The notes below the pieces were generated by a model. The model worked only from the letters and a program-made list of their open reading frames with translations, made no database searches and was not told the DNA's origin. From the NCBI RefSeq assembly GCF_036327755.1, contig NZ_CP109596.1, positions 4,588,001 through 4,652,000 of the forward strand: a DNA stretch of 64,000 bases, read 5' to 3'. Each line of letters starts with the position of its first letter. Position 1 is the stretch's first letter. The position numbers and the translations under genes are program-made. The stretch comes from Nocardia sp. NBC_01503. Its GTDB lineage: Bacteria; Actinomycetota; Actinomycetes; Mycobacteriales; Mycobacteriaceae. Positions 42,303-51,909 of this stretch are shown in pieces.

Positions 42303-43925
42303 ATGGCCTTCAATGTCGCAGACCTCTTCGAACACGCCGTCGACGCGGTGCCCGACCGCCTCGCCATCAGCTGTGGCGATCGCTCGCTCACCTATCGCGA
42401 ACTGGATGAGCGGGCGAATCGGCTCGCACATCACCTGTCCGCCAAGGGGATCGGGCACGGAGACCACGTCGGCATCTACTCGCGCAACTCCATCGAGGCG
42501 CTGGAGAGCATGCTCGCGGTGTACAAGCTGCGCGCGGTGCTGGTCTGCGTCAACTATCGCTACGTCGCCGAGGAGGTGCGCTATATCGCCGACAATGCCG
42601 ATCTGAAGGCACTGGTGCACGAGCGTGGTTATGCGGACATCGTCGCCGAGGTGCTGCCGCATACCCCGCAACTCACCGAGGTCGTGGTCATCGAGGATGG
42701 CGGCGCGGGCGATTTCACCCGCTACGGTGGCACGGAATACGCTGCGGCACTGTCGAACAACTCGCCCGACCGAGATTTCGGCGCGCGCAGCGGCGACGAC
42801 CTCTACATCCTGTACACCGGCGGCACCACCGGTATGCCCAAGGGCGTCATGTGGCGGCACGAGGATGTCTGGCGTGCCCTCGGCGGCGGTATCAACCATG
42901 TCACCGGCGAATACGTCGCCGATGAGTGGGAGCTGGCGAACAATGCCGCCGCCGCACCGGCGGGATTGGTGATGGCTCCGCTCTCACCGCTCATCCACGG
43001 GGCCGCGCAGTGGGCGGCCTTCATGACGTTGAACTCCGGCGGCACACTGGTTTTCGTTCCGCGGTTCGACGCGCACGAGGTGTGGCGGACGGTCGAGCGG
43101 CACCGTGTGAATGTCCTCACCGTGGTCGGTGATGCCATGGCCCGTCCACTGCTCGAGGCGTATCGCTCGGCCGAGTACGACGCCTCATCCCTGTGGGCCT
43201 TCAGCAGCCATGCCGCGCTCTTCTCACATGCGCTGAAACAGCAATACGTACGAGAGTTTCCGAACCTTTTCATCACCGATGTGATCGGCTCCTCGGAGAG
43301 CGGCGGCACCGGCCTGGCCGTGGTCGGCAAGGACGCCGACCATTCGCAGGGTCCACGAGTGAAGTTCAATGCCCAGACCGTGCTGTTGGACGAGGACGGC
43401 AGACTGCTCGATCCCGTCCCGGGCGCGGTCGGCCGCATGGCCCGCAGTGGTCACGTACCGCTGGGCTACTACAGGGACCCCGAGAAGAGCGCCACCATTT
43501 TCGTGCAGGTCGACGGCGAACGCTATGTGGTGCCGGGTGATTACGCGCGCTATGAGGCCGATGGCACCGTGACCCTGCTCGGGCGCGGTTCGGAGTGCAT
43601 CAATACCGGTGGTGAGAAGGTCTTTCCCGAGGAGGTCGAGGGCGCGCTCACCGCACATCCGAAAGTCTTCGACGCCTTGGTGATCGGAGTCCACGACGAA
43701 CGATTCGGACAAGGAGTGGCCGCCGTACTTCAGCCGCGCCCCGGCGTGGACCTGGATCTGGCCGAGGTGGACGCGCATGTTCGCACCAAGGTCGCGGGAT
43801 ACAAAGCGCCGCGCAGCTATTGGATCGTCCCGCAGGTCACCCGCCAGCCCAGCGGTAAGGCCGACTACGCCGCGGCCAAGAGATACGTTGCCGCACACCC
43901 GGATGCGGCGCGCACCCCGCGCTGA
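42303..43925 (+). CDS. Fatty-acyl-CoA synthetase (FadD-type AMP-forming ligase)
   Basis: 540 aa from ATG 42303. AMP-binding P-loop ILYTGGTTGMPKGVMW, FITDVIGSSESGGTG before the adenylate site, and the hinge/C-terminal block GRGSECINTGGEKVFPEEVE with the catalytic Lys in RQPSGKADY. Activates a carboxylic acid to its CoA thioester. Best match in style is the mycobacterial FadD group acting on fatty or sterol-side-chain acids; the substrate cannot be fixed from sequence. Confidence 0.9.
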   Translation: MAFNVADLFEHAVDAVPDRLAISCGDRSLTYRELDERANRLAHHLSAKGIGHGDHVGIYSRNSIEALESMLAVYKLRAVLVCVNYRYVAEEVRYIADNADLKALVHERGYADIVAEVLPHTPQLTEVVVIEDGGAGDFTRYGGTEYAAALSNNSPDRDFGARSGDDLYILYTGGTTGMPKGVMWRHEDVWRALGGGINHVTGEYVADEWELANNAAAAPAGLVMAPLSPLIHGAAQWAAFMTLNSGGTLVFVPRFDAHEVWRTVERHRVNVLTVVGDAMARPLLEAYRSAEYDASSLWAFSSHAALFSHALKQQYVREFPNLFITDVIGSSESGGTGLAVVGKDADHSQGPRVKFNAQTVLLDEDGRLLDPVPGAVGRMARSGHVPLGYYRDPEKSATIFVQVDGERYVVPGDYARYEADGTVTLLGRGSECINTGGEKVFPEEVEGALTAHPKVFDALVIGVHDERFGQGVAAVLQPRPGVDLDLAEVDAHVRTKVAGYKAPRSYWIVPQVTRQPSGKADYAAAKRYVAAHPDAARTPR

Positions 43926-43938
43926 GCGGAGCCCCCGA

Positions 43939-44682
43939 CTATCGCAGCAGCCCCAGCTCGGCGGCGCGCACGCCGAGCTGGAACCGCGTGGTGGTATCCA
44001 ATCGCAGCATCAGATCGGCCACATGCCGTCGATAGGTGCGCAGCGAGATGCCCAGCTTGCGCGCTGCCACTTCATCTTTCAGGCCGGAATTGAGGATGTT
44101 CACGACCGCGATCGACACCTCGTCGAACTCGGCCTCGCGCAGATGATCGCGGAACTGCCGGGACGCGGACCACGCGCGCATGCTGAATTCGTGAATCGCC
44201 TGGATCACCATGGGTTCGGTGACGATGAGCCCGCGCGGGTCGGCCGCCTCGGGACCGTTCCACAGCACCGCCGTCCGGCGATCGATGACTATCGTGTTGC
44301 AGAACTCCGTCGAGGTCACCCGCACCTGCGAATTCAATTGGAACGCACGGGAATACAGATCCGGCTCGCGGGTACCGGCATAGCCCGGCGAGAGCAGTAA
44401 CCGCACCTGCTTTCCGGTCCGATGCAACTCCTGCAACAGTGTCCCGCCGCGGGAGTACCTGCGCTCCAATCGAATCGGACTGGATATGGCCAGGGTGGTC
44501 TCCGAGCGCACCTCGCGCAGCATGCGGTGGAGATCCGTACCCCAGTGCGCGGCATCGGGGCTGATTCGCACCACCTGCTCGGCGGATCTGTTCGCGGTGA
44601 CCGTTGATATCGCCGAGTCCAGCAGTCTGCGGGACTGTTCGAGCAACTCGGCGATATCGGCCTGGGGCGGAACGGGTGGCAT
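43939..44682 (-). CDS. LuxR-type helix-turn-helix transcriptional regulator
   Basis: 247 aa from ATG 44682 (start uncertain; no good ribosome-binding site). Residues ~50-165 resemble the phospholipase-D-like/TrmB effector domain seen in actinobacterial orphan regulators. The C-terminal LuxR-type HTH is LKDEVAARKLGISLRTYRRH followed by VADLMLRLDTTTRFQLGVRA. No receiver domain. Convergent with the acyl-CoA synthetase gene. Confidence 0.78.
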   Translation of the reverse strand: MPPVPPQADIAELLEQSRRLLDSAISTVTANRSAEQVVRISPDAAHWGTDLHRMLREVRSETTLAISSPIRLERRYSRGGTLLQELHRTGKQVRLLLSPGYAGTREPDLYSRAFQLNSQVRVTSTEFCNTIVIDRRTAVLWNGPEAADPRGLIVTEPMVIQAIHEFSMRAWSASRQFRDHLREAEFDEVSIAVVNILNSGLKDEVAARKLGISLRTYRRHVADLMLRLDTTTRFQLGVRAAELGLLR

Positions 44683-44699
44683 GCACCCATAGTGCCGTG

Positions 44700-45410
44700 C
44701 TACTTCGCCTTGCGTACCTTCTCGACGGCGTCGGTGAAGAACTTTTCGAAGGCGGCCTGGTCCGGCGCGCCGGAGAGGGCGGCCGAACGCGCGGTCACGG
44801 TGAGTCCGCGCAGGGTCGCCCAGCCCTGGAACGCGGTGCGCGTCATGGGCGCGGTATCGGGCAGGACAGAGGTGCTGGTGGCCTTGTACGCCACCGAGTC
44901 GACCCCGGCCAGCGCGGGCAGCTTCTCCATATCGACCGTGGTGTCCACCTGCTTGCCATCGACCGTGCTGGTCGAGGTCAAATGCGCGCACTTGGCATTG
45001 GTGTCCATCATGAGAGTCAGGTCGAGGGTCTTGCCCGAGACGAATTCGATGTAGACATCCATATCGTCGGTCGCGGCGGCGGCAATGGCGGAGTCACCGA
45101 GCAGATCATTGGTGAGCGCCGCCAGATCGATCTGCGGCCCACGGCATTCCGGTGGCGTCACCGTGGAGTTGGCCATGATATCGCCGAGATCGGTGACGCT
45201 GGAGCGCAGCTTCTCCGGCGGTAGATCCAGCGCCTTGGTCCCCGCCGGGAACTCCGCGGCGGTCAGCACCAGCTGATCGCGCGGTGTACTCGGTTGCGGG
45301 GTACCGGAAATGGCCTTCGCATCGGTGTTGTCCCCGCAACCGGCGGTGACCAGCACCGCGCACGCCACCACTGAAATCCATGCTCCCTTGGTCCTCACGC
45401 GCCACAGCAT
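44700..45410 (-). CDS. Exported lipoprotein, PknH-sensor-like
   Basis: 236 aa with lipobox VTAGC (Cys25) after a hydrophobic signal. The mature part begins with a low-complexity linker and has LVLTAAEFPAGTKALDLP, then two cysteines (PPECRGPQ and NAKCAHL) likely to be disulphide-bonded, as in mycobacterial PknH-type sensor domains and related lipoproteins. Function unknown. The start may be ATG 45410 or GTG 45398. Confidence 0.7.
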   Translation of the reverse strand: MLWRVRTKGAWISVVACAVLVTAGCGDNTDAKAISGTPQPSTPRDQLVLTAAEFPAGTKALDLPPEKLRSSVTDLGDIMANSTVTPPECRGPQIDLAALTNDLLGDSAIAAAATDDMDVYIEFVSGKTLDLTLMMDTNAKCAHLTSTSTVDGKQVDTTVDMEKLPALAGVDSVAYKATSTSVLPDTAPMTRTAFQGWATLRGLTVTARSAALSGAPDQAAFEKFFTDAVEKVRKAK

Positions 45411-45464
45411 GCCAGGAGGTTGCCGGTAGAGCGGGGACGTGCCCGGTATGTGAGGGTCGGCTCG

Positions 45465-46682
45465 TCAGATGTGAACGGGGAAGGCCGCCAGGTCATTCTG
45501 GGTCAGGACCGGCAGGTGCGCGATCTCCGCATCCGGAATCGCGAGCTTCAGGCTCGGGAAGCGCTCGAACAGAGCGGGCAGGCCGATCGCCGCCTCCAGC
45601 CGCGCCAGGGCCGCACCCGGGCAGATGTGCGGGCCGTAGCCGAAGGAGATATTGCGGCTCGCGGTCGGGCGGGTGATGTCGTATTCATCGGCGTCCTCGC
45701 CGTGCACCGCGGTATCGCGACCGACGGCCCGATAGGAGATCACCACGCCCTCGCCCTGCTCGATCACGGTGTCGCCCACCGCGATATCCTCCGTCGCGAA
45801 GCGCATGAGCAGATGCGTGACCGGCCCGTCATAGCGCAGCGTCTCCTCGATGGCCTGCTTCCACGACACATCACCCGAGCGCAGCCGATCCAACTGTTCG
45901 GGGCGAGCGAGCAAGGCGCGCACCGTATTCACGATCAGGCTCACCGTGGTCTCATGGCCCGCGGCGACCAGCGCCTTGAGATTGCCGACCACCTCCTCCT
46001 CGGTGAGCGGGTCGCCGCCCTCATCGGCCAGGATGAGCGCACTGGTGAGATCGTCGCCCGGTTCGGCGGTCTTGCGGCGCACCATCTCGGTGAAGTACGC
46101 GTCCAGCGCGTCGATGACCCGCAACCGCTCATCCTGCGGCGTCATCATGGAGAAGAACTTCTTGTACCAGTCCAACAGCATGGGCTGATCCGCGCGCTCG
46201 ACACCCATGAGCTCACTGACCACCCGCATCGGGAGCGGATAGGCGAAAACCTGCTTCAGATCGACGATCTCGCCCTCGCGCCCGGCCGCCTCGAGATTGT
46301 CGAGCAGCTCGGTGGTGAGCGCCTCGATCGAGGGCCGCAGCGCCTCCAACCGGCGCGGGGTCAGCGCCTGCGTGGTCTTGATCCGCAGTCGCCGATGCTC
46401 GTCCCCGTCCACGGTGAACATCGAGCGGCCCGCGTCGATCATGCCGATCAGCGGCCACTGCCGGGTCACCACGCCCGAGCTGAACAGACCCCACGCGTTG
46501 ATGTCCTTGACCAGGCGGGTATCGGTGAGCAGCTGCCGGGCCAGGGCGTGCTCGGTGACGGTCCAGGCGGGTACGCCGAGCAATTCGATACGCGTGAGCT
46601 GTCCGGCCGCACGCAGGCGTGCGGTCTCCCCGGCCAGATCGGCGACCATCGGATCGATGGGCATGGCATGTGGGCAAGTCAC
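45465..46682 (-). CDS. Cytochrome P450 of the conservon, CYP154-like (cvnE/F position)
   Basis: 405 aa from GTG 46682, overlapping the upstream P450 stop (GTGA). I-helix AGHETT (241-246), K-helix E280TLR283, and heme loop FGYGPHICPG with Cys354. Normal class I bacterial P450 without a membrane anchor. In Streptomyces conservons a CYP154 often follows a CYP157; this order is the same here. Redox partners are not encoded nearby and substrate is unknown. Confidence 0.92.
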   Translation of the reverse strand: MTCPHAMPIDPMVADLAGETARLRAAGQLTRIELLGVPAWTVTEHALARQLLTDTRLVKDINAWGLFSSGVVTRQWPLIGMIDAGRSMFTVDGDEHRRLRIKTTQALTPRRLEALRPSIEALTTELLDNLEAAGREGEIVDLKQVFAYPLPMRVVSELMGVERADQPMLLDWYKKFFSMMTPQDERLRVIDALDAYFTEMVRRKTAEPGDDLTSALILADEGGDPLTEEEVVGNLKALVAAGHETTVSLIVNTVRALLARPEQLDRLRSGDVSWKQAIEETLRYDGPVTHLLMRFATEDIAVGDTVIEQGEGVVISYRAVGRDTAVHGEDADEYDITRPTASRNISFGYGPHICPGAALARLEAAIGLPALFERFPSLKLAIPDAEIAHLPVLTQNDLAAFPVHI

Positions 46683-47932
46683 TGGAAACCTCCGACGGCG
46701 CGAACTGGGCTGAAATGAACTGGCAGCGAAGCCATTCCATGCATGAAGGGAGAAGGTCGGCGCAGCAGATGCTGCGCGGGCACGCTGAGATCGATATCGG
46801 GCAGCCGGTCCAGCAGCACCTCGATACCGGTCCTGGCGATGATCTCGGCAATATGCTGCGCCGGGAACGGGCAGCGATACTCGCCATGACTGAAGGCGAA
46901 GTGCGCATTGTTTCCGGTATGCACGGAATCCGAAACATGCTGGCGCACATGCGGATCGGTATTGGCCGCCGCCAAACCGAGCAGCAGCAGATCACCGGCG
47001 CGAATCACCTTGTCCGCCAGGCGGGTATCGCGCGCCGCCCAGCGCCCGGCCAGAATCGAGGTGGGGCTCTCCTCCCACAGCACCTCGTTCATGGCCTGGC
47101 TGATACTGCGCCGCCCGCCACCGAGCGCGGCGGCGAAGCGATCGTCGGTGAGCATGAGCCGCACCGAATTTCCGAGCCAGTCACAGGTCGTCAAATGCCC
47201 GGCGGCGGTGATCGCCATCAGGTCGTTGACGTACTCCTCATCGGTGAACGGGGTCGGATAGGCCAGCATGCGCGAGACCAGATCATCGCCGGGCATCGCC
47301 TTCTTGTGCGCGACCAGGCGCTGCATATGACCCATGAATTGCAGATGCGCGGATTGCGCGTCCGCACCGCCATTCGCCATCACCTTCATGGACCAGGCCA
47401 GGTGCGGGCCATCCGCATCGGAGAAGCCCAGCAGGGCGGCCAGGGCCAGCACCGGCAGCGGTTCGGCGAACTCGGCCATCAGATCCGCGGTGCCGCGACC
47501 GCAGAAGGCGTCGATCAGCCGATCCGCCAAACTCTCACAGACCCTGCGCAATTCGAAGGGGTCCACCGACTCCAGGGCGGGCTCCACCATGGCCAGATGC
47601 CGGCGATGCTCCGCGCCCGCGGTGAAGTAGATGGACGGCATGGGCTGACCGACCATCGGCAGCAGCGGCCAATCGTCCGGAATGCTGCCCCACTGGTTCC
47701 ACAGGCTCACATCGCGCGGGAACAGCTCGGGGCTGTTGGTGACCTGATGCATCTCTCGATAGCCGACCACCAGCCAGGCGGGTACGCCGCCGGGGAGTTC
47801 GACCGCGACCACCGCACCGTGTTCGCGGCGCATCTCGTTGTAGAGCTGATGCGGATCGGTGTGGAAGCGCGGGCCGCTCAGCGGGACCACTCCCGGTCGC
47901 ACCGGGCACCGCTGTTGCTCGGGCGAGGTCAT
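46679..47932 (-). CDS. Atypical cytochrome P450, CYP157-like, lacking ExxR
   Basis: 417 aa from ATG 47932 (ATGA overlap with cvnD). I-helix TAAGHLTTCDW and heme-ligand Cys354 in FSHGEYRCPFPAQ. The K-helix ExxR is replaced by E283-V-L-W286, the hallmark deviation of CYP157 proteins in Streptomyces conservons. The heme-binding loop also has Pro-Phe-Pro where Pro-Gly is usual. Likely folded, but with altered or regulatory function. Confidence 0.88.
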   Translation of the reverse strand: MTSPEQQRCPVRPGVVPLSGPRFHTDPHQLYNEMRREHGAVVAVELPGGVPAWLVVGYREMHQVTNSPELFPRDVSLWNQWGSIPDDWPLLPMVGQPMPSIYFTAGAEHRRHLAMVEPALESVDPFELRRVCESLADRLIDAFCGRGTADLMAEFAEPLPVLALAALLGFSDADGPHLAWSMKVMANGGADAQSAHLQFMGHMQRLVAHKKAMPGDDLVSRMLAYPTPFTDEEYVNDLMAITAAGHLTTCDWLGNSVRLMLTDDRFAAALGGGRRSISQAMNEVLWEESPTSILAGRWAARDTRLADKVIRAGDLLLLGLAAANTDPHVRQHVSDSVHTGNNAHFAFSHGEYRCPFPAQHIAEIIARTGIEVLLDRLPDIDLSVPAQHLLRRPSPFMHGMASLPVHFSPVRAVGGFQ

Positions 47933-48531
47933 CGGACGGTCTCCGGGGTGTAGAGGTATTCGACCAGGGCGATCAGCACCTGCTTGCACGAATCACGGTG
48001 CCGGGCATCGCAATCGACGAGCGGGACATGCGGCTCCAGGTCCAGCGCTTCGCGGACCTGCTGCGGGCGGAAGGTCTCACCGAAGTTGTTGCACGCCACG
48101 ATGAACGGTGTGCGCTGATGTTCGAGGCGGTCGATCGCGTACCAGGAGTCGGAGATTCGGCGCTGATCGACCAGCACGATCGCACCGAGCGCACCGGTGA
48201 AGAGGCGATCCCACAGGAACCAGAAGCGCTCCTGTCCGGGGGCTCCGAACAGATACAGCACATGTTCGGTATCGATGGTGATGCGGCCGAAATCGAAGGC
48301 GACGGTGGTGGTCGTCTTACCGGGCGCGCCCGTCGGATCGTCGACGCCGTAGCCCACCTGCGTCATGGTGGCCTCGGTGTCCAAGGGCCGAATCTCGCTG
48401 ACAGCGCGCACCATTGTGGTCTTCCCGACGCCGAAACCGCCGACGATGACGATCTTCAGACCGCTGTGGGCCGAGGCGTGCAGGGGTGCGTCGGCGCGGG
48501 AAGGCCGGGGGTCAAAGATTGCGGAGTCCAA
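47929..48531 (-). CDS. cvnD: Conservon small GTPase CvnD
   Basis: 200 aa. P-loop IVIVGGFGVGKTTMV, G3-like region LYLFGAPGQERF, and CNNFGE where the base-specificity NKxD motif would be, as in the bacterial MglA-like ATP/GTP-binding group. The start is TTG 48531: no ATG/GTG is in frame before the P-loop, and GGAGAAGG lies seven bases upstream. It overlaps cvnC by 20 bp. Partner of the roadblock protein CvnB. Confidence 0.9.
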   Translation of the reverse strand: MDSAIFDPRPSRADAPLHASAHSGLKIVIVGGFGVGKTTMVRAVSEIRPLDTEATMTQVGYGVDDPTGAPGKTTTTVAFDFGRITIDTEHVLYLFGAPGQERFWFLWDRLFTGALGAIVLVDQRRISDSWYAIDRLEHQRTPFIVACNNFGETFRPQQVREALDLEPHVPLVDCDARHRDSCKQVLIALVEYLYTPETVR

Positions 48532-48868
48532 CGAGCACCTTCTCCAGGGTGGTGGTGTCGGGCAGCGAATGCCATTGCGAGGCAGGGTTGTGCCGCGGAT
48601 GCCGCACGGTGATCTTGCCCGCGTGCAGCAGGTCCGACAGCAGAATGGTGGCGATGCCGACCGGTAGTCGCAGTTCCGCCGCGATCTCCACCACGGCGGT
48701 GGGGGAGCGGCAGATCTCCAGGATCGCGGCATGCTCGGATTGCATGCCCGGAGCCGGATCGCATTCGCTCACAACGAGAGTGACCAGATCGAAGGCGTCC
48801 GAATCCGGTCGGCTGCGGCCGCCGGTCAGCGTGTAGAGCCGATCCGGATCCTCGTCTGGTCTGGTCAC
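48512..48868 (-). CDS. cvnC: Conservon DUF742 protein CvnC
   Basis: 118 aa from GTG 48868, overlapping the cvnB stop. DUF742 pattern: RLYTLTGGRSRPDSDAFDL, AAILEICRSPTAVVEIAAEL, LLSDLLHAGKITVR, then a DTTTLEKVLVGLRNL ending. Winged-helix-like fold; function in the conservon membrane complex is undefined. Confidence 0.93.
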   Translation of the reverse strand: MTRPDEDPDRLYTLTGGRSRPDSDAFDLVTLVVSECDPAPGMQSEHAAILEICRSPTAVVEIAAELRLPVGIATILLSDLLHAGKITVRHPRHNPASQWHSLPDTTTLEKVLVGLRNL

Positions 48869-49287
48869 GACACGCTCGCTCCCCGGGTATCGCGCACCCG
48901 CGGCTCCGCGGCCAGATGTTCGCCGAGCTGCTCCACCAGTTCGCGCATATTGTGGCCGACCAGCCCGGCATCGGCGTCCTCCGCGGCGACCACCGCGATA
49001 TGCGCGCCCACCCCGGCCTCCACGATGAACAGGATGCCGCCGTAGAACTCGGTCATGGACTGGCGCACCCCGCCCCGGCCGTCACCGAACTCCACCGACG
49101 CGCCATGCGAAAGGCTCTGCATCCCAGCGGCTATCGCCGCCAACTGATCGGCGCTGTCATTCCCCAACTCGGAGGTGTGGCAGATCTTCAACCCGTCCCC
49201 CGACAGCAGCAGGGCATGCCTGGCGCGCGGGGTGCGGGTGAGCAGCTGCTCCAGCAGCCAACCCAGCTGTGTCGCGGACGAGATCAT
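48865..49287 (-). CDS. cvnB: Conservon roadblock/LC7 protein CvnB
   Basis: 140 aa. Roadblock/LC7 fold: LGWLLEQLLTRTPRARHALL, SGDGLKICHTSEL, ADQLAAIAAGMQSLSHGAS, and a FGDGRGGVRQSMTEF strand. These domains act as GTPase-interaction modules; here the partner is CvnD. Start overlaps the cvnA stop (ATGA). Confidence 0.93.
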   Translation of the reverse strand: MISSATQLGWLLEQLLTRTPRARHALLLSGDGLKICHTSELGNDSADQLAAIAAGMQSLSHGASVEFGDGRGGVRQSMTEFYGGILFIVEAGVGAHIAVVAAEDADAGLVGHNMRELVEQLGEHLAAEPRVRDTRGASVS

Positions 49288-51377
49288 TTATCGCTCTCCA
49301 AGGCCGAAGGATTAGCGGTACCGGCGTTCTCACGCCCACTCACCGCCCGCTGAAAAGCCCCCATGGCCGCCGGTGAAACCGGCCGCGCCAACCCGCCCGC
49401 CGGAACATCCGGCGCCGCAAGCCCTTCCGGATGCACCGCCGCCAAGGTCTTGCCCCGCTCGCGTTTGGGCAATCGGGGTTCGGTCGAAACCGGCGGAACC
49501 GGCTCGACGCGAGTCGCATCGACCATTCGATCCGCCAAAACCGCGGTGCTGCCGGAGAATCCGGTGGTCGTATCGGCGTGCTCGCGATCTTCCCCGGCGG
49601 TGCCGTCGGGTGTGGCGATTCGTGCGGGGCGCGCGGTGCCGGGGGACGTCGGCACCGGGGAAGTCTGATCGATCCCGAACGATACGGGCGCGCTGGATTC
49701 GCTCGCGCCGGACCCGGCCCCCGGTCCGTCCGCGGGGCGGTTCGGTTGCCGCGACGGCGCGGCATCCACTATGGCGGCCGGGGCGATCGGCGTTGTACTC
49801 GAAGGGATTTCGTCCCGGCTGGGCATCGCACCGGCGGCAAGTTCGGCACCGGGGCGTGCCGAGGTCGCGGATTCAGTGGACGAAACCACCGACGGTGTGC
49901 CGGAGTAGATCTCGGCGCGGCGTGGGAGCGGACCGGTGGGGTTGGGATCGCTACCGGGCAGGCCGACGCGGGTGGGGGCGGTGTGCGTGATGTCGACGGT
50001 CAGCAGGGCCGGGGCGGTATCGGAACGGGCGGTGGCATTCGCCGGGGCCGGGGCCGCGCCGGGGCTGAGTTCGGCGGGGGAGCGTACCGGCAGGGAGATG
50101 GAGCCCAGGGCGCCCGGGGTGCGATCTATCCGGGTGGTGAGTTCGCGGGGGACCACCACTACCACCGCGGTGCCGCCGATGGCGGAGGGGCGGTAGGAGA
50201 CGGTGAGGTCATGCTTGCGGGCCAGATAGCCGACCACGGCCAGCCCCAGGCGCGTGCCCGAAAGAGAGGAGAGATCGGAGATACCGCCACCCGCAAGGGA
50301 ATTGCCGCCCGTGTTCGAGCCTTGCGCCGCCCCGACGCCAGATGCGTTGCCACTCGTACCGGGAGCATTGCCGCTCACACCGGACACGCTGCTCATGCGG
50401 GAGGCACTGCCGCCCATGCCGGAGGCGTGCGGGCCGCCGCCGAAGCCCGCGACATTGCCGCCCTTGCCCGAGACGGTCAATTCGGCTCGGCGCAAAGCGG
50501 ATTCGCTCATCACCAGGCCGCTGTCCTCGATGGTGATCACCACGCCCGCCGGGACCTCGGCGGCGTAGACGTGCACCTCGGTGGTGGGCGGGGAGAAGTT
50601 GCAGGCATTGTCGAGGAGTTCGGCGAGGGCGTGCATGACGCCTTCGGCGGCGTGCCCGGCGATCGCGATCTCGGTGACCGCGCGCAGTCGCACGCGCTGA
50701 TAACCGGCGACCCGCCCCATGGCCCCGCGCAGAATCGACTCCATCGCAATGGGTTTGGCCCAACGCCGCCCGGAGCGCGCGCCACTGAGCACCGCGATAC
50801 TGTCCGCGAGCCGCCCGGCCTGCGCGGTGCGATGATCGAGCTCGAGGAGATCGGCCAGTACCTTGGGATCGCCGTGCCGATGCTCCATCTCACGCAGCTC
50901 CGCCAGCATGGAGGTGCTCATGGCCTGCATGCGCCCGGCCGCGCCGGCGAAGGCCGCCATGGCCGCCGCGCGCCGATTCTCGCTCTCCCTGGCTTCCCGC
51001 GCCTTGGTGGCGCCCGCCTCGGTGAGCGCCTGAATTCGCTGCTGCCCCTCGGCGAGTCGCGCCTCGGCCTCGGTAATGATGGCCGCGGTTCGCGCCTCGG
51101 CGTGCCCGGCCCGCGCCGCGCCCTCCTGTCGCGCCCGCTCGACCTGCGACCGATAGTGCACCGCCGCGGTGATCGCCGCGCAGAGCAGCACCGCCGCAAC
51201 ACCGCCGCCGATCGCCACCCCGATTCGCATATTGCCGGGTGCCGCGAATACCGCGCCCCCCACCGCGAGAGCGGTGATTACGACGCACCCCGCCAGCGTC
51301 CCGAACGGTAGCCGTGTACCGGTAGCGGGATTCGACTCGCCACCCCTGGGATTCGATGACTCCGACAAGCTTTGCAC
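49284..51377 (-). CDS. cvnA: Conservon sensor histidine-kinase-like protein CvnA
   Basis: About 697 aa from GTG 51377; the open frame runs to 51545 and the start is uncertain. Two adjacent membrane helices (LAGCVVITALAVGGAVFA and VAIGGGVAAVLLCAAITAAV), a coiled-coil RTAAIITEAEARLAEGQQRI, then a HATPase domain with N-box LAELLDNACNFSPP, IEDSGLVM and GTRLGLAVVGYLARKH. The Gly-rich lid and the long C-terminal tail are low-complexity. First gene of the conservon; membrane anchor of the CvnA-D complex. Confidence 0.88.
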   Translation of the reverse strand: MQSLSESSNPRGGESNPATGTRLPFGTLAGCVVITALAVGGAVFAAPGNMRIGVAIGGGVAAVLLCAAITAAVHYRSQVERARQEGAARAGHAEARTAAIITEAEARLAEGQQRIQALTEAGATKAREARESENRRAAAMAAFAGAAGRMQAMSTSMLAELREMEHRHGDPKVLADLLELDHRTAQAGRLADSIAVLSGARSGRRWAKPIAMESILRGAMGRVAGYQRVRLRAVTEIAIAGHAAEGVMHALAELLDNACNFSPPTTEVHVYAAEVPAGVVITIEDSGLVMSESALRRAELTVSGKGGNVAGFGGGPHASGMGGSASRMSSVSGVSGNAPGTSGNASGVGAAQGSNTGGNSLAGGGISDLSSLSGTRLGLAVVGYLARKHDLTVSYRPSAIGGTAVVVVVPRELTTRIDRTPGALGSISLPVRSPAELSPGAAPAPANATARSDTAPALLTVDITHTAPTRVGLPGSDPNPTGPLPRRAEIYSGTPSVVSSTESATSARPGAELAAGAMPSRDEIPSSTTPIAPAAIVDAAPSRQPNRPADGPGAGSGASESSAPVSFGIDQTSPVPTSPGTARPARIATPDGTAGEDREHADTTTGFSGSTAVLADRMVDATRVEPVPPVSTEPRLPKRERGKTLAAVHPEGLAAPDVPAGGLARPVSPAAMGAFQRAVSGRENAGTANPSALESDK

Positions 51378-51909
51378 TTCCGCACGCACGTGCACCGAGA
51401 CGAACGCCCCGGTGCGACCGCATCCACCCGCGCGGAGCGCATGCCAAATATACGCACCGGCAAGCGGATTCGGATCTAGCGGAGGAGCATATGCGTCCGG
51501 CATCACCGGCGCTACCCGAGCGCGAACCACCCGGCAACGCGGCATCCCGGCAGTTGGGATGCGCGTCGATTCACCGTAATCGGCTGTACAGAGTCAGTTT
51601 TCGATCCGCGTATCGCCGGTCTGCGTATCGCCAGGACCTGGGCCGCATTCTTCACCGGGATCGCACCGTTCAGCGGAACAGCCTCGCTTCGGCCGCACCC
51701 TGCCAGGGCTCGCGCCGCGCCGATTCCTGATACGCGACGGCTGTCGCCGCGCCGAGCATCGACGTCGGCGGCATGAAGCTATGACCAGCGCTGGCACGCA
51801 CCGCGATCGCGATATGCGCTGCCCCGCAGGTTGAGGGACTCTCGGGCATACAACTCGGATACTCCGTCGGGCGGTCGATTCCGCTCGTGGTGAACTCGGC
51901 GCCTCGAGC
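51378..51909. other. Long intergenic region between cvnA and the quinone oxidoreductase
   Basis: No convincing gene on either strand. It should contain the conservon promoter. A short GTATCGCC direct repeat occurs near 51609-51632. If cvnA starts at an upstream in-frame codon, part of this region is its 5' end. Confidence 0.5.

Noticed and set aside
42071..42409. Possible TetR-like start upstream of the acyl-CoA synthetase
   Set aside because: A short RATRDRILAAG-like stretch recalls a TetR N-terminus, but the sequence then turns to nonsense and overlaps the ligase gene.
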